Source of the DNA: Narthecium ossifragum
Lineage: Eukaryota > Streptophyta > Magnoliopsida > Dioscoreales > Nartheciaceae
Reading direction: 5' to 3'
DNA: 64,000 nt
Assembly (NCBI GenBank): GCA_963920575.1
Contig: OY986974.1
Span: 2,976,001-3,040,000 of the forward strand
Position 1 is the stretch's first letter; each line of letters begins with the position of its first letter. Positions 25,001-37,375 of the stretch are shown piece by piece. Under the pieces are notes generated by a model. It saw only the letters and a list, made by a program, of their open reading frames with translations. It did not search any database and was not told the origin of the DNA. The translations under genes were made by a program, and so were the position numbers.

Positions 25001-28000
25001 ACTTTCAGGTTGGGCACAAACGAGAATGAATCAGAGACAGGGATTTGGAAGTTGCACACAAATGGCGTTGTCAGCAAAGGGGCAGTTGCTTTGGATGTCA
25101 TAAGCAACACATCAAATATCTCTGCTCCAGAAGATGAGTCAAAGGATACAGTGGGAAACAGAATTTATCAGCACGATTCTGAGAAAGCTGGTAGTGTAAG
25201 TAAACCTATTGCACATGATAGGAGCCACAAATTCGGGACGGCTATTATGACCAACAAAATCAGATGCAAGCCACAGGCCTGCGATGACAAAAGGGAAACA
25301 GATAATTGTGCAACTAATAAAGTAGATACAAAGTTTCTGAGTCAGAAAACAGGAAGAGAGATGCGATTGCCTACCATGTCAAAGAAACCGCCATCTTGCA
25401 TAAAGCAACCTTCTGAATCAGCGATGTCAAAACAGATGATTAAAGAACAAGAATCTCTTGGCAATCAAAGTAAGCCATCCAAGCCGAAGACAGTATCTAG
25501 GTGGATAACTCCAAAAAAAGGCTCAGATGCTACTTCTGTGCATGTACCATTGCATCCTCCCTCAAGATACAATAGTGCACCGGCTGCTTTGGCCATTTCT
25601 GCTATTTCTGAAGACACTGAAACAGTTGAAACTATAGAGACATCTCCAATTCCTTCTCCGATGGCTAGACCTTCAAGGGTGCCAGCTTCTTCCCTACCTA
25701 TGCTTTCTTCAATTCAGGAAGTTTCTGCTACTCCATCCATTTCTGGTTTAGTGTCACCATCTCCCCTTCATACTGCATTGTCGTGTTCTACCTTTTCTCA
25801 TGTTTCGCCTCCTCCTCCTCCTTCCCCTCCGCCACCTCCACCACCACCATCACCACCAGAGACTTCTTTAAGTTCTTCTGCTTGGGCCTCTTCATCCCCT
25901 TCAGTGATTGAGCCTCCAACTGTGTTGATGGGATCAAAACGAGAGGCCCCTCCACCACCACCACCACCACCACCACCACCACCACCTCCACCTCCTTCCT
26001 TTGGGACTTCTCTACAAGTATTACATCACTATCTAGTTTCACCACCTTTAATGGCTGAAAAAACATATCAAGCTCCTCCCCCTCCCCCTCCCCCTCCCCC
26101 TCCCCCGCCACCTCCACCCATGTTCCCAGGTGCAAACATAAAATCTCCCCAAACCCCTGCCCCTCCCCCTCCCCCTCTTCCCTCCCCTCTATCTGCACCT
26201 TTGTTTCCAGGAGCATCCATGATAGCCCAAGCATTACCTCCACCGCCTCCCCCACCTCCCTTTAGTTCCCCCTTGCATATGGGATCATCAGCCAAGCCTC
26301 CACTTTACCCTCCCCCATCCCCACCTTCACCACCACCTCCACCCCTGCCGCCTAGAAGTAATGTTCCAAGCCCTCCCCCTCCTCCCCCTCCTCCTTTTCC
26401 CCCCTACGGACGATCACATAGTAGTGGCATCGCTGAAGTTCCTCCTACAACGCCTCCATCTCCTTTAGCTCCGGCTGGAGGGCGTGTGACACCTCCCGCT
26501 CCACCACCACCTCCTTCGCCAGCTGGAGGGCGTGCAACACCTACTGCACCATCGCTGTCTCCACCACCACCACCTCCGCCTCCGCCACCGCCACCACCAC
26601 CTCCACCTCCGCCTCCGCCTCCGCCACTGCCACATGGAGCACGGGCGGCACCTCCCCCTCCGCCGCCTCCACCTGGAGCAACACGTGCGGCACCTCCGCC
26701 TCCGCCTCCGCCGCCTCCATCTGGGGCATGTGCGGCACCTCCACCTCCCCCGCCTCCACCTAGGGGACGTGCAGCGCCTCCACCTCCGCCTCCTCCACCT
26801 GGGGGACGTGCAGCAGGGCCGCTGCCGCCCCCACCACCTCCATGTGGAGCTCGTCCAGGACCTCCACCTCCGCCACCCCCTCCTGGAGCACGTCCGGGTG
26901 CTCCTCCTCCGCCACCACCTCCTCCTGGAGCACGTCCAGGGGCTCCTCCTCCGCCACCACCTCCTCCTGGAGCACGTCCGGGGGCTCCTCCACCACCACC
27001 ACCTCCTCCTGGAGCACGTCCAGGGGCTCCTCCTCCACCACCTCCTCCTGGAGCACGTCCGGGGGCTTCTCCTCCGCCACCTCCTCTTGGAGCACGTCCG
27101 GGGGCTCCTCCTCCGCCACCGCCTCCTGGAGGACGTGCTCCTGGTCCTCCAGCACCTCCGAGAGCTCCAGGTGTTCCTCCGTCTCCACCAACGGGAGCGC
27201 CTGCTCCTCCAGGAGGCACAAGAGGCCCACAACCACCTTCCATGGTCGCAGGAAGAGGGCGTGGGCTTACACGACCTGTAGGCTCAGCTTTATCTGCTTC
27301 TGGACCCAAAAAATCATCATTGAAGCCGCTACACTGGGTAAAAGTAACTAGAGCAGTGCAAGGAAGCTTATGGGCTGAGTTACAAAAGTATGATGATTCC
27401 CCCAGGTATAATGAAACCATGTCTTTTTGTTTCTATTGCCATGTGTTTGTTCAAACTATCACTGATTAGATTCATTTCCTGGTGGAGAAGATGAAACCAT
27501 AGTTAGTTGCTTTTAATACTGTAATTATCTTGTTTTGACACACAATCTACATTCAGATGCTAAATATCAGTATCTTTTTGCCCAGGAAATTCCTGACAAT
27601 TTGGCTGCAGAATTTTTTTGTCGCCTTCAGATGTATTTCTATTGTTTAAAGCTGTTCTTTTACTTATGCTTGTTCTTTAACTGTTTCATGTAGTGCTTCA
27701 GAATTTGACGTGTCAGAACTTGAGAGTCTCTTCTCTGCAGTTGTTCCAAAACCAAATGCTGGTAAATCTGATGGGCGCCGCAAATCTCTTGGATCGAAAG
27801 CAGATAAAGTTCATTTGGTAACTCCTAAATCTGAAGACATATACCTTTTCTTTTAATGAAGCATTCGGGGGTCTTGCATTCACCAGAATTTCTCTTCTCG
27901 CTTTCTTACTATAATTTGATATCTTATCTGATCATCGTACCTTTTTCTTGTAAAATTAGCATTGTATTAACTAGTTTTTTCATGTTGCCACTGCATCTGC

Positions 28001-31000
28001 TGCGTTTTTGCTGTCTTTCTGCTTATTGTATTTATATTAGTAAAACCTTTCATCCCGCAATTTTACTTGTGAGATCTACTGTGATCAAAATTATGATCTC
28101 AAGGAATTGAGAGTGGGTGCTGTTGAGATCTTATCTCAGCTCTATTTATTATTTGTTGAATCAAGTTTTTTGACTCATTGATCCATGTACTTACTTGGAT
28201 GCATGCATTTCTGTAGATTGATCTTAGAAGGGCCAATAACACTGAAATTATGCTGACTAAAGTTAAGATGCCGCTTTCTGATATGATGGTAAGTTGTTCT
28301 TTTTTATTTCTTTGTGTGTTGGGAATATGCACTTCCTTTGTTATGCTTCCATATATCATAGAGGCAAGTTTTTTTGAGCCTTTCCCAAGATCGATGATAA
28401 TAAGATTCAATACTTGATAAGGACTCAAGAGTGGATAGAGGCACTGTGTGCTATTGGAAGCTGATAATCTAATCATTGGGTGTGCAAATTCAGATTTCTG
28501 TATATGGTCATGGTTGCATGACTTGTTTGTTTTGTCTCAACCGTTTGCTGTGAGGAATTGTTCTGCTTCTCTGTCTCCCTTTAATTATCTTTCAAATTTC
28601 TTTCATAGCATTAGTCTTTGTACAATCTTTTTATTGACTTGATTGTCATCTACTATCAAGTATCTGTTATATGCCAAAACCACATCTGATGATGGAACCT
28701 CAAAGAGTCACATGCCAGTACAAGTTTCAATGATAACCGAGATAATTTAGATGTTGGAGGGAAGACAACAATTTAATGGTCCAGGAAAGAAGAAAATATC
28801 AAGTCTGGTTGTGAAAATCAGGAAACAGTTTTATTTTTTTTCATCCAGAACAATGAATTGATGAGTAATGGGTGCAGACTATAATAAAGAAATTGGGACC
28901 TGGTTAATATCATTGATCATGATGCTATGTTTTCTTTTGGTTGTCAAGCTGCAAATGATCTCACATAGTATGTGTGCTGTTTAAGTACAAACCATGATTT
29001 GTATGTATGCAAATAAGTAAGTGCTCCAAGTTTTTAAAATGGTTAGAAAATGTGTTAAGGATATCTTTTTCTTCCTTGTTCACAATACAACCTTACATAG
29101 AGGAGTGTGCCTAAACATATAAACTTTGTAGCTCTTAGCTTGTCGTAGTTTCTGATTACCTAAGTGTTACATCAGAGTGCTGCTTTAGCATTGGATGATT
29201 CTATTCTTGACATTGATCAAGTGGAGAATCTGATCAAGTTTTGTCCAACCAAAGAGGAGATGGAGCTTCTCAAGGTGTGCCTAGTAAACTGACAAAACTT
29301 CCTTTTTCATTATTGTTCCTTCATTCCTTTGATCCTTTCTTATCTAATTGTTTAATTTCTCATCATTTTGTATTCTAGAACTACAATGGAGACAAGGAAA
29401 ACCTTGGAAAATGTGAGCAGGTAACCTGATCTATTTTTTGGTTTTAAGGTCCATGTACCGTTTTATAGTTGACTCTAAAAAAAAACAAGGATTGACTTTT
29501 TAGTTGGCACATTTTGAGATAGACTGATACATATGTGCCGATAAACTGCCTGCACGATACATATATCAGCACAAACCCCTTGCTGATTCATGCATTGGCT
29601 CAGTTTAACCTCGTGTTGTTGGCACAAGGTCCGTGCGGATTGTCATGCACATGTTGTGCTGACTGACGTATTGCTGGCCAGAGACCGACACGACATGTGC
29701 CACTGGCATGTCAATCCTTGCTCAAAAGCATCAAATAAATCTCAATTGGAGTTCTCAGTTTGTATGTAATTGGAGAGACTAGGAAGGATTTGATCTGAAT
29801 CTAAATTCATAAATGCATAATGTATGGACAAAAGGTGATTTGGACATTGAGTGTCATATAGGTATTTCCTAAACATTGAAAGAGAGTAACTTTAGTTCAG
29901 GGATGAGATGAATCTCTAATGTTTCAATGACGAAATGCTCGACTTACTACCAAGAACATGCTGTAGGTGAAAAGGAAAATAGAAATGAATGAAACTGTGG
30001 ATGGAGCCAAAGCATCTTTATATGCAGCAAAACAGATAAACTTCCTGAGGTTTAGACAGATTATACAAGATTTGTTGCCCATTGGAAGCCACCATGGGCA
30101 TTGAGAATTCCAGATCTTTCAAGGCATTTGATTGGGATGCACATGAATTGGCGCTTGCTATAGGTTGATAATTTTAGTTGGGGGGGTGGGGGGCTTTTAT
30201 CAATGTGAGTAGCCTGCGTGTGCATTACAGACACATATCCAGCCCATATTTGTGCATATTAAACGGGTGCGGGTGGAATTCTTTGTTACATCTTTAGTAA
30301 GTAAGCTCTATAAGCCTAGTTGATTAGAATTTCAGATGAAAAACTAAATCCTGTTGATGATACCTAATTATGAACATATTGCAAGGATTCAATTTTCTGT
30401 TCAGCTACTTTTGGCAGTCATGTGATCCTTTTAAGCACACCCTTGTAGCTATTTGACTGTGAAATTGGTGTTGGTACCACTTGGTCTTGCCATTGCAAGC
30501 GAAATTAATCATTAGTACTTGGTGGTGTACTCTTCTGCTGCAGTTTTTCATGGAGTTGATGAAAGTGCCGCGTGTGGAATCCAAGTTGAGAGTGTTCTCA
30601 TTCAAGATTCAATTTGGTGCACAGGTTCAATGTCTTATGTATGATATATGTGTGATTATAGGTGAAAGTTTACACATGTGAATCATCACTCTTTTGGTTT
30701 TTTCAGACTTCGGATCTCAGAAAGAGCTTAAAAACTGTAGATGCAGCATGTGAAGAGGTATTTTGTTTATCTTGAACTGCTGAAGTTTATCTTTTATTTT
30801 TATCTTTTGTGTTTATGTCCATATGACATGGCAGATTCGAAATTCTTTCAAGCTGAAGGAAATTATGAAGAGAATTCTACATCTTGGTAATACTTTAAAC
30901 CAGGGAACTGCAAGAGGTAACTATATTTGCCTCTTATCTGGATATGATTTATTTATATGAGAGGCTTTTGTTTTATCGCTCTAATCTTTCCCATTAGGAA

Positions 31001-34000
31001 ATAAAGATCATTACTCAATTTTGTGCAGGCTCAGCTATTGGCTTTCGTCTTGACAGTCTCCTAAAACTGACAGATACTCGCGCCACTAATAATAAAATGA
31101 CTCTAATGCATTACTTGTGTAAGGTTTGTATAAATTTCCTCTTGTTCCTACTCTTTTTTCTCGTTGGTTTATGTGAGCTGGAATGTTAAAAAAAAAAACT
31201 CAATTTAATGACAACACTGGAGAAAGTTGGAGGGAGTAACACCCTGAGAAACTAAAGTTTAAAGTTTAGAATATGTCCTCTTTCTAGCACACAAAGACTA
31301 TCTGGTTCCAGGGTTTACTCTCCCTGGCAATTCCTAAAGATGGCCAATAATAGAAGATGTTGTGGTTTCCTCTCTAGATCCTACCTGCCAAAACACTAGT
31401 GAACAAGGATGCTTTTCACTTTCAAGTTGGGTCTCTTTCATGACCTACATGACTGAGCTGAGCCATAAATTTTGATTTGATGAATGTATGTGTATATGCT
31501 TTGGACATAAATAGATTTATCAAATTAACATAACTGGAAACTAAGTTGTCATGGACATCAGGTCCTTGCATCAAGATCACCGAATTTGTTGGACTTCCAC
31601 TTAGATCTCACCACCTTGGAGTCTGCATCAAAGGTTCTCTTCTATCTAAAAATTCTTGCTGCTGATCCTGCAAAAACAGTTTTATACTTGCCTAACTGCT
31701 TGTTCTGCACAGATACAACTGAAATCTTTGGCTGAAGAGATGCAAGCCATTGTTAAAGGGTTAGAAAAGGTCGAGCTGGAATTGACATCTTCTGAAAATG
31801 ATGGTCCAGTATCTGAAGTATTTCGCAAGGTATTCATCTGGTTCTTTTGAAAAAGAGTTATGAAGCCTATTTATTCTCTGTGCGACCTTGCCACACTATC
31901 TTTAAACCAGTGATCTTGTACACCTGACTTGCATTCTCTTTTACTATTTTAGTGGGGTTCAATTTTCATGTTAGGTACCACTATTAAATGAATGCATGGC
32001 ACTATGAACCTAAGTTACTGGATCTGTAGGCTCTTTACCTACACATCCTATGGCCTGAAAATCTGCAGTTTTGCTATTATTCAAGCTCAAGAAGTGGAGC
32101 TGTATAGAAGCATCCTATACATTGCTTTTTTGTTATGTGTCTCAAGATGTTCTGGTCAAGATCAGGGATGAAAAGAATGAGGACGTGGATATGACATCCA
32201 GTCTTATATTTTCAACTCCCCACCCACATCAAAGAAACCTATATATACTGATCTTTCTCACATTCCTTTCTCCTTCGTTCATCATTTCAGAAATATCAAA
32301 AGAAGAGAAAAAAAATGTTGTCTATTCGATCCAAAAAAAGGGGGGAAATGCACATTTGCTTGAAACATTTCCCAACTAACTGTTTTACGTCTCTTCAAAC
32401 CCTAGCAAGCATGTCAAATTTGGATTTTGTTTATTTGTTTTAATGTTGGCAGATGCTATTTTAGTCACTGGGAATTTTTTTAATTTGGTATTGTTTTTGT
32501 CCCCTTAGCCTTGTTAGTGTCTATAGTATACATTAATGAGTAAATAATATGCTTGTTGTTAGACTCTGATGGAGTTTACTGCGATTGCTGGTTCTGAAGT
32601 TCAGTCACTTTCAGCACTCTATTCTGCAGTGGTATCCTACTAAACTTTTAAGTATAACACAGTATTATCTGATTGTTCGTTCAATTCATGGCAAGACTTA
32701 AACATCTTTTTTTTTTTTTATGAGACTTAAACATCTTACATGTTGAGCTTTTATAGGGTAGAAATGCAGATGCACTTGCGTTATATTTCGGTGAAGACCC
32801 TGCTCGCTGTCCCTTCGAACAAGGTATTCTAGTTTGGCTGTCTTCTTCCATCAGTTCTCATGTAAATACACACCTATTAGATGGAGATTATGACTATATT
32901 TCACGAGTTCCTATGTCTTTGTTTATTTTTATGTTTGGTTCATGTAAAAGTTCATGCTGGAGTCTTGACCAACGGTGGTTTTACTGGTTCATTGCAAGGG
33001 CAAGTGAGAAAGTTGTTGACCCTATGTTACAGATATAGGATCTTTGAAATGGATGGTTTATGATGACCATCTTTATCTTTTGTCTTAGCTAAATTCAAAG
33101 AATCTCAGGGTTTAATCCTGCATCTCTTGCACTGCATAAGAGTAGAAGATGGTCATCCTTTATCTTCTCCATCCTCCTATTGGCAACTTTGTTGGTTTCT
33201 TATTTCCAACCTCTCCTTTTGACCTGATATTGGTCTTGGCGTGCATATCAATCATCCATCAGTATGTCTTTGTCCCTTGAATCTTTCATTATGCTGTTGT
33301 CCTTTTGATTCTTGGCCGTCTTTGAAAAATTGTGGAGACTATCTTGTGTTTGTTTGAATTCCTCATCATTTTAGTCAGTATAGTTTTAATTTCTCCTGCT
33401 TGCCTGCTACACTTTTCAATGGCAGCCAGATGTTATTCTGATGGTTACATGTGGTTTTTCATGATTTTACAAGGTGTTTGAAGATTGGGTATACTATTTG
33501 GTACTGTTATGTGTTGGCGTGGTTCTCATATTCTTGTTATATGCACCTTATACCTTTTCAGATTGTTGATTTGACAATTTATATATGCTTGCATGCTTCT
33601 TCTTAGTTTGTTCTTTAAGCTTATTTTAAGTTTGAAGGGGCCCGGCTAGTGATAATCTCATTTGATACTGTTGGCAACCATTATTGTTATTGGTGGTCGT
33701 GTTTGTGATTATGAAGGGCCTTGGCTTTATGCTTAATTGGTTATGTTTTGTGCTCCACTCACATAGGCCTTCCTAACCTTTCCTACCAGTTTCACAAATA
33801 ATATGTAAAATGAATATATTAATGCAGTTATTTCGACCCTCTTGAACTTTGTGCGGATGTTCCGGCATGCTCACGAGGAGAACTGCAAGCAGGCCGAGCT
33901 TGAGAAGAAGAAAGCCCAGAAGGAGGCAGAAATGGAGAAGTCTAAAGCTGCAACCCCTCGGAGTAAAAATGTTAGATCACTTACCTTTATATATCTTCAC

Positions 34001-34150
34001 GTTGTCGTTATTCGGTCACTCCATTCTTACGTAGCTGTCTGGGATTTTGCACAGGAATCAGACACGAAAAACCTAAGCCTAGGCCAACAGCTAGCAAAAT
34101 CATTAGAGAAGTCCAAATCTTCAAGTCGACGAGAAAAAGATGTTAGATGA
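22032..34150 (+). CDS. Class II plant formin (PTEN-like, FH1, FH2)
   Basis: Eighteen exons in consistent phase: 22032-22104, 22748-23445, 23543-23764, 23843-27405, 27694-27817, 28217-28288, 29176-29274, 29379-29420, 30544-30624, 30707-30757, 30835-30916, 31029-31123, 31562-31633, 31713-31829, 32563-32631, 32757-32823, 33828-33970, 34055-34150; about 1921 aa. It starts MALFRRLFYRKPPDRLLEISERVY, the usual class II formin N-terminus. Residues about 25-190 are a PTEN-type phosphatase fold whose P-loop reads HCERGGWP (Cys127, Pro133 in place of the catalytic Arg), so it should be inactive. A C2-like domain follows to about 335, then a long acidic Ser/Thr linker, poly-proline FH1 (about 980-1448) and FH2 (from KPLHWVKV, about 1487, through LGNTLNQGTARG and DSLLKLTDTRATNNKMTLMHYLC). 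The tail is a charged coiled coil. Formins nucleate and elongate actin via profilin bound to FH1. Class II members locate through the PTEN/C2 region. The exact number of repeats in FH1 depends on assembly quality. Confidence 0.95.
25786..27190 (+). repeat. FH1 proline-rich coding tract with 39/42-bp minisatellite
   Basis: CCN-rich sequence encodes dozens of runs of 5-20 prolines. Near the 3' end the unit encoding GARPGAPPPPPPP is repeated: CCTGGAGCACGTCC-type starts lie at 26882, 26924, 26966, 27008, 27047, 27086 and 27125, giving spacings of 42, 42, 42, 39, 39 and 39 bp. All units keep the frame. FH1 prolines bind profilin-actin. Confidence 0.9.
29486..29720. mobile_element. MITE in formin intron 8
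   Basis: A 235-bp element starts CAAGGATTGAC and ends with the perfect inverse GTCAATCCTTG. The inverted similarity continues inward as AGTTGGCACA / TGTGCCACTGG. The interior is rich in GGCACA and TGCCGA words. It lies between exons 8 and 9 of the formin gene and leaves splicing sites intact. A related copy lies at 44765-44980. Confidence 0.75.
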
Positions 34151-35363
34151 CCCCTTGCTCTGACATCTTTGTGTATTTTGATTAATCTGCCTGGGAACCT
34201 TCATTCCGTTGTTGGCAGATCCAGCAGAGCAGATGACACAGGGTCTGCGGAGTTCTGCAGTTGAGCTGAACTGCTGCTGCGAAGGTGGTCGAAGCTCATT
34301 GTACATAAACTTTGCAATGGTAAGTTAATACTGACAACCATAATACCTGTATCTCATTCACCTTCAGAATAAACACAATAATGATGCTGTTTCGATCAGT
34401 TATGCCTGCAGGCTTTGAAGGCCCAGGAAAAAGCTCCAGGCTATTGAAGCATCTAACCATGTGTAATTCTTGTTGTACAGAAGCTAACCCCATAATTCTT
34501 TTTGTAAAATTACCCTCATATTCATTATTATTCAAATTCCATTCTTTCCTATTAGATCAAAGTAGGAATAGGGAGGATAAGTGTATAGTCCAGTTGCAAA
34601 ATATGTTGTATTCATGACTCTTTACGTGTAATTTTTAACGCAATAAATTGTTGGGCAGTCATTTTTCTGCTCACAGTCTCACAGAGTCGACGCTGTTCCT
34701 CTCAAGAGGGTTTTCTTACAGTCACTTTTATTTGAGAAATTTTGCAGCCCAATTCTCTTTCTTTCTCCCATGGTCATTTTTAGTTGTATTCTGGAAGATT
34801 CAAGGGCTAGTTTGTGCTTTGTTGAAAGAAAATGAGTTTTATTCTACTCTTTGTGATCACTTTTGTCTAGGGGTGTCCAAAAAGCCCAAATGGCTTGGCC
34901 CAGTATGGGTCCGGTCGTAGCCTGGGTGTTGGACCGGGCTGATCCGGGTTCAGGATTGAACCAAAGCTTCTGGGTAAAAAGCCCTGTCCATGTTTTAAAG
35001 AAGGATGGCGTCCCACAGCGTCGCGGCGGGCGAGGCCAAAGGAGACGGGGAGGGAGTAGGACTTGTCCGTGCAGGGCGGAGGGGTCGGTGACGGCGAGGG
35101 TCGAGGGGGGGGGGGGGGGGGTGGTTGGGTGGGGGGGGCCACTAGGGGGAGGAATGGGCGGTGCTTTGTGTGTGTGTGTGGTGGGGGGGGGGGGGGGGGG
35201 GAGGATAGCTGGGTGGGGAGCGGCCATAGCTTGAGCTTGGGGTTTCACTGTCAGAGGAGTCGAATGCTGATGGAGGCGAAGGGCTGATAGAGGAGCTGCT
35301 AGCTCTCCCTGCCCCTTGAATCTAAGTCCGATGCTGCTTCGCTTACTCGCCGAGCGGATCCCG

Positions 35364-35540
35364 ACGGTGGGCCTTCTCTCCGATCTGGAAGCAGATCTCC
35401 GTGGTCGGTGCTCTGATCTTGAGGTGTCCCTCGTCGATCTCGGTCGAAAGCTCTCCGTCGCGGACCACGCTGCCCGATCCTCTAACACTCGTGGCCTCCT
35501 CAACACCGCCGCCTCTGGCCTCGCCGATGTCCGATCTAAT
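35364..35540 (+). pseudogene. Possible MAG2/RINT1-like N-terminal gene fragment
   Basis: The plus-strand frame reads LLSDLEADLRGRCSDLEVSL, VDLGRKLSVA and later [10 protein letters not shown]. This resembles the N-terminal coiled-coil start of plant RINT1/MAG2-like vesicle-tethering proteins, by recall only. It is not followed by the rest of such a gene; instead it runs into the histone H4 fragment 45 bp later. It could also be an unrelated coiled-coil fragment. Confidence 0.3.
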
Positions 35541-35584
35541 GTCTCCACTGCCCCCTGAGGTCTCTTCTCTGCTCAAATTGTCGC

Positions 35585-35740
35585 AAGGGAGGGGCGAAGA
35601 AACACATGAAGGTGATGAGGGACAACATCCAGGGGATTACGAAGCCAGTGATCCGAAGGCTGGCGAGGCGAGGCGGGGTGAAGCGGATCAGCGGGCTCAT
35701 CTTTGAGGAGACGTGCGGGGTCCTCAAGATATTCCTGGAG
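35585..35740 (+). pseudogene. Histone H4 fragment (residues 12-63)
   Basis: 156 bp encode, without a stop, 52 residues matching histone H4 from K12 to E63: [20 protein letters not shown], then [20 protein letters not shown] and GVLKIFLE. Differences include R17K, R19M, L22M, A33V, Y51F and R55C, all at normally invariant positions, so it is decayed. The match stops abruptly at both ends. Immediately after it comes ATAGGGGTGTCAAACCGG, a hAT-like end. It was probably carried in as a captured gene piece. Confidence 0.9.
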
Positions 35741-37375
35741 ATAGGGGTGTCAAACCGGACATGGTCATACATGTACCGAACCGAGTGGAAGGTCTATTGG
35801 GGCTGGCACTGAACCGGCATGGTCCGGATGATTACAAGGGTCGGTCGGGTATTGCCCCCTGCTTTTGTCAGTGTTCACAGTTTTATTTGTTATGCGTTAG
35901 GAGGAATTATTCCAAGATAATAAGAACTTAGCTTCTTAAATTTTGTGAGGCCATGGCCATCTTCACGTGAAGTTTGGGTGATTGGGGACAAGAACAGAAA
36001 CCTCCTCCCTATGCATGGTCTACATAGGATACGTGCATCACATGGCTCCATTTCCCACTTGTGTTCTATCACATGGGAACATATCCCCACTGGTCCGATG
36101 AGTGTCGATGTGATGCTTGTCTAAACCTCTATTTTTTGGGGGGCTTGGCCTTAGTCCTACAATGAGAGTGTGTGTGAGAGAGAAATGCCCTAGCGAAGAG
36201 GATATTGCAATGCCCTCGCCAAGAGGATGGTACAAACTACGAAGGGCAGGTATTAGTTTTGGTTGCAATGCCCTTGTCCCCTTCTTCTTGACTGGATCAG
36301 ATCAGGCACTGACAGGAAAAGGCCAAAAAGAGCCCCTCCAATATTTCCAATCACAAGCGTTTACACAAAAATGCCCACCTTAGCCCAGCCCTCTTTCCCA
36401 TACCACCTCCCAATCTATCCTCCTCCCAAGATGGCATCTTGGGTCTCCTCTTCTAGGTCATGAATAATTTTGGGTGTCCTGTTGTCTCATGCCCATGACC
36501 GTAGTTATACCAGATACTTAAGTAGGTTGTAACTTATTAATGCTTCACCAGCCTTTCGCTTAATTAGGAGTAGGGATAGTAGCCAGGCATCTTTCCCCAG
36601 TCACAGGCTCTTGTTCTTTTGTCTATGGAAGCAACCATAAAAACAAGGCTGCCATCAACATCTGGTGAGTGGGTTTCAACCAACTTTTTAATATACTCAG
36701 TGTTAGATCATGCCTAGATCCATCCTTATGTTAGAAAAGAAGATGGCATGGCTTCAATCTAGACAGTTATTATAGGTCAAGAAGAGGACTTTTTCTAAGA
36801 GCTCAAATAGATTCAGATAAGAGCAATATAGTCCTGGAGTGGAGTTTGGGTGGTGTGTGGTGTGGAATGCATTGAGTGAGGGAGTGATCAAAAGGAGCTA
36901 AAAAAGCAGACCAGTTCCCCCATCCCTATGTCCTGGATGGTTGCCAGATGGAGAAAAGGGGGTGTTTTGGTCATTGCCAACAAGAACAGAAGCTGAATCA
37001 GATCCAGCTATCTGTGCATTTACCTCACTCACTCACTCACACACCCACCCACCGCCCCACCAGATGCTTGCTGTGCCTTTTGGGAAGAAGAGGCCCAAGA
37101 AGCTGTGTGGGTTGAGGTTTGAGGTTTGGTAGAACACCACTTTTCTTGAAAAATCTTGTGTGAGGTTTTGGAGGGGGGAAGATGGTATCTTGGTTGTGAA
37201 CAAGGGATCCTCACAAATCTATCTCACCTCGTCTTTGCTTACCACCCTTGTCTCTCTTACTGATGTGACTTTTGAAAGTATATAGCAATGCAGCTGTGTC
37301 ACCAACTTCACCTGTTCTTTTAAATCTCGCAATCTGTTGGTGGCACTCAGATTCAACCCACTCTGCGTTTGGAAG

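Larger units (their letters stand above)
34151..37375. other. Intergenic region between formin and acyltransferase genes
   Basis: It holds the formin 3' UTR, two same-orientation hAT-like starts (TAGGGGTGTCCAAA at 34869, TAGGGGTGTCAAA at 35742), poly-G runs (35106-35122, 35184-35201) that may be assembly-prone, and the fragments described separately. From 35850 to 37320 I see no gene, only sequence such as a CACTCACTCACTCACAC simple repeat near 37027. Confidence 0.5.

Noticed and set aside
26404..27420. Minus-strand 338-codon glycine-rich open frame
   Set aside because: It is the antisense of the formin FH1 proline codons (CCN read as GGN) and has no independent support.
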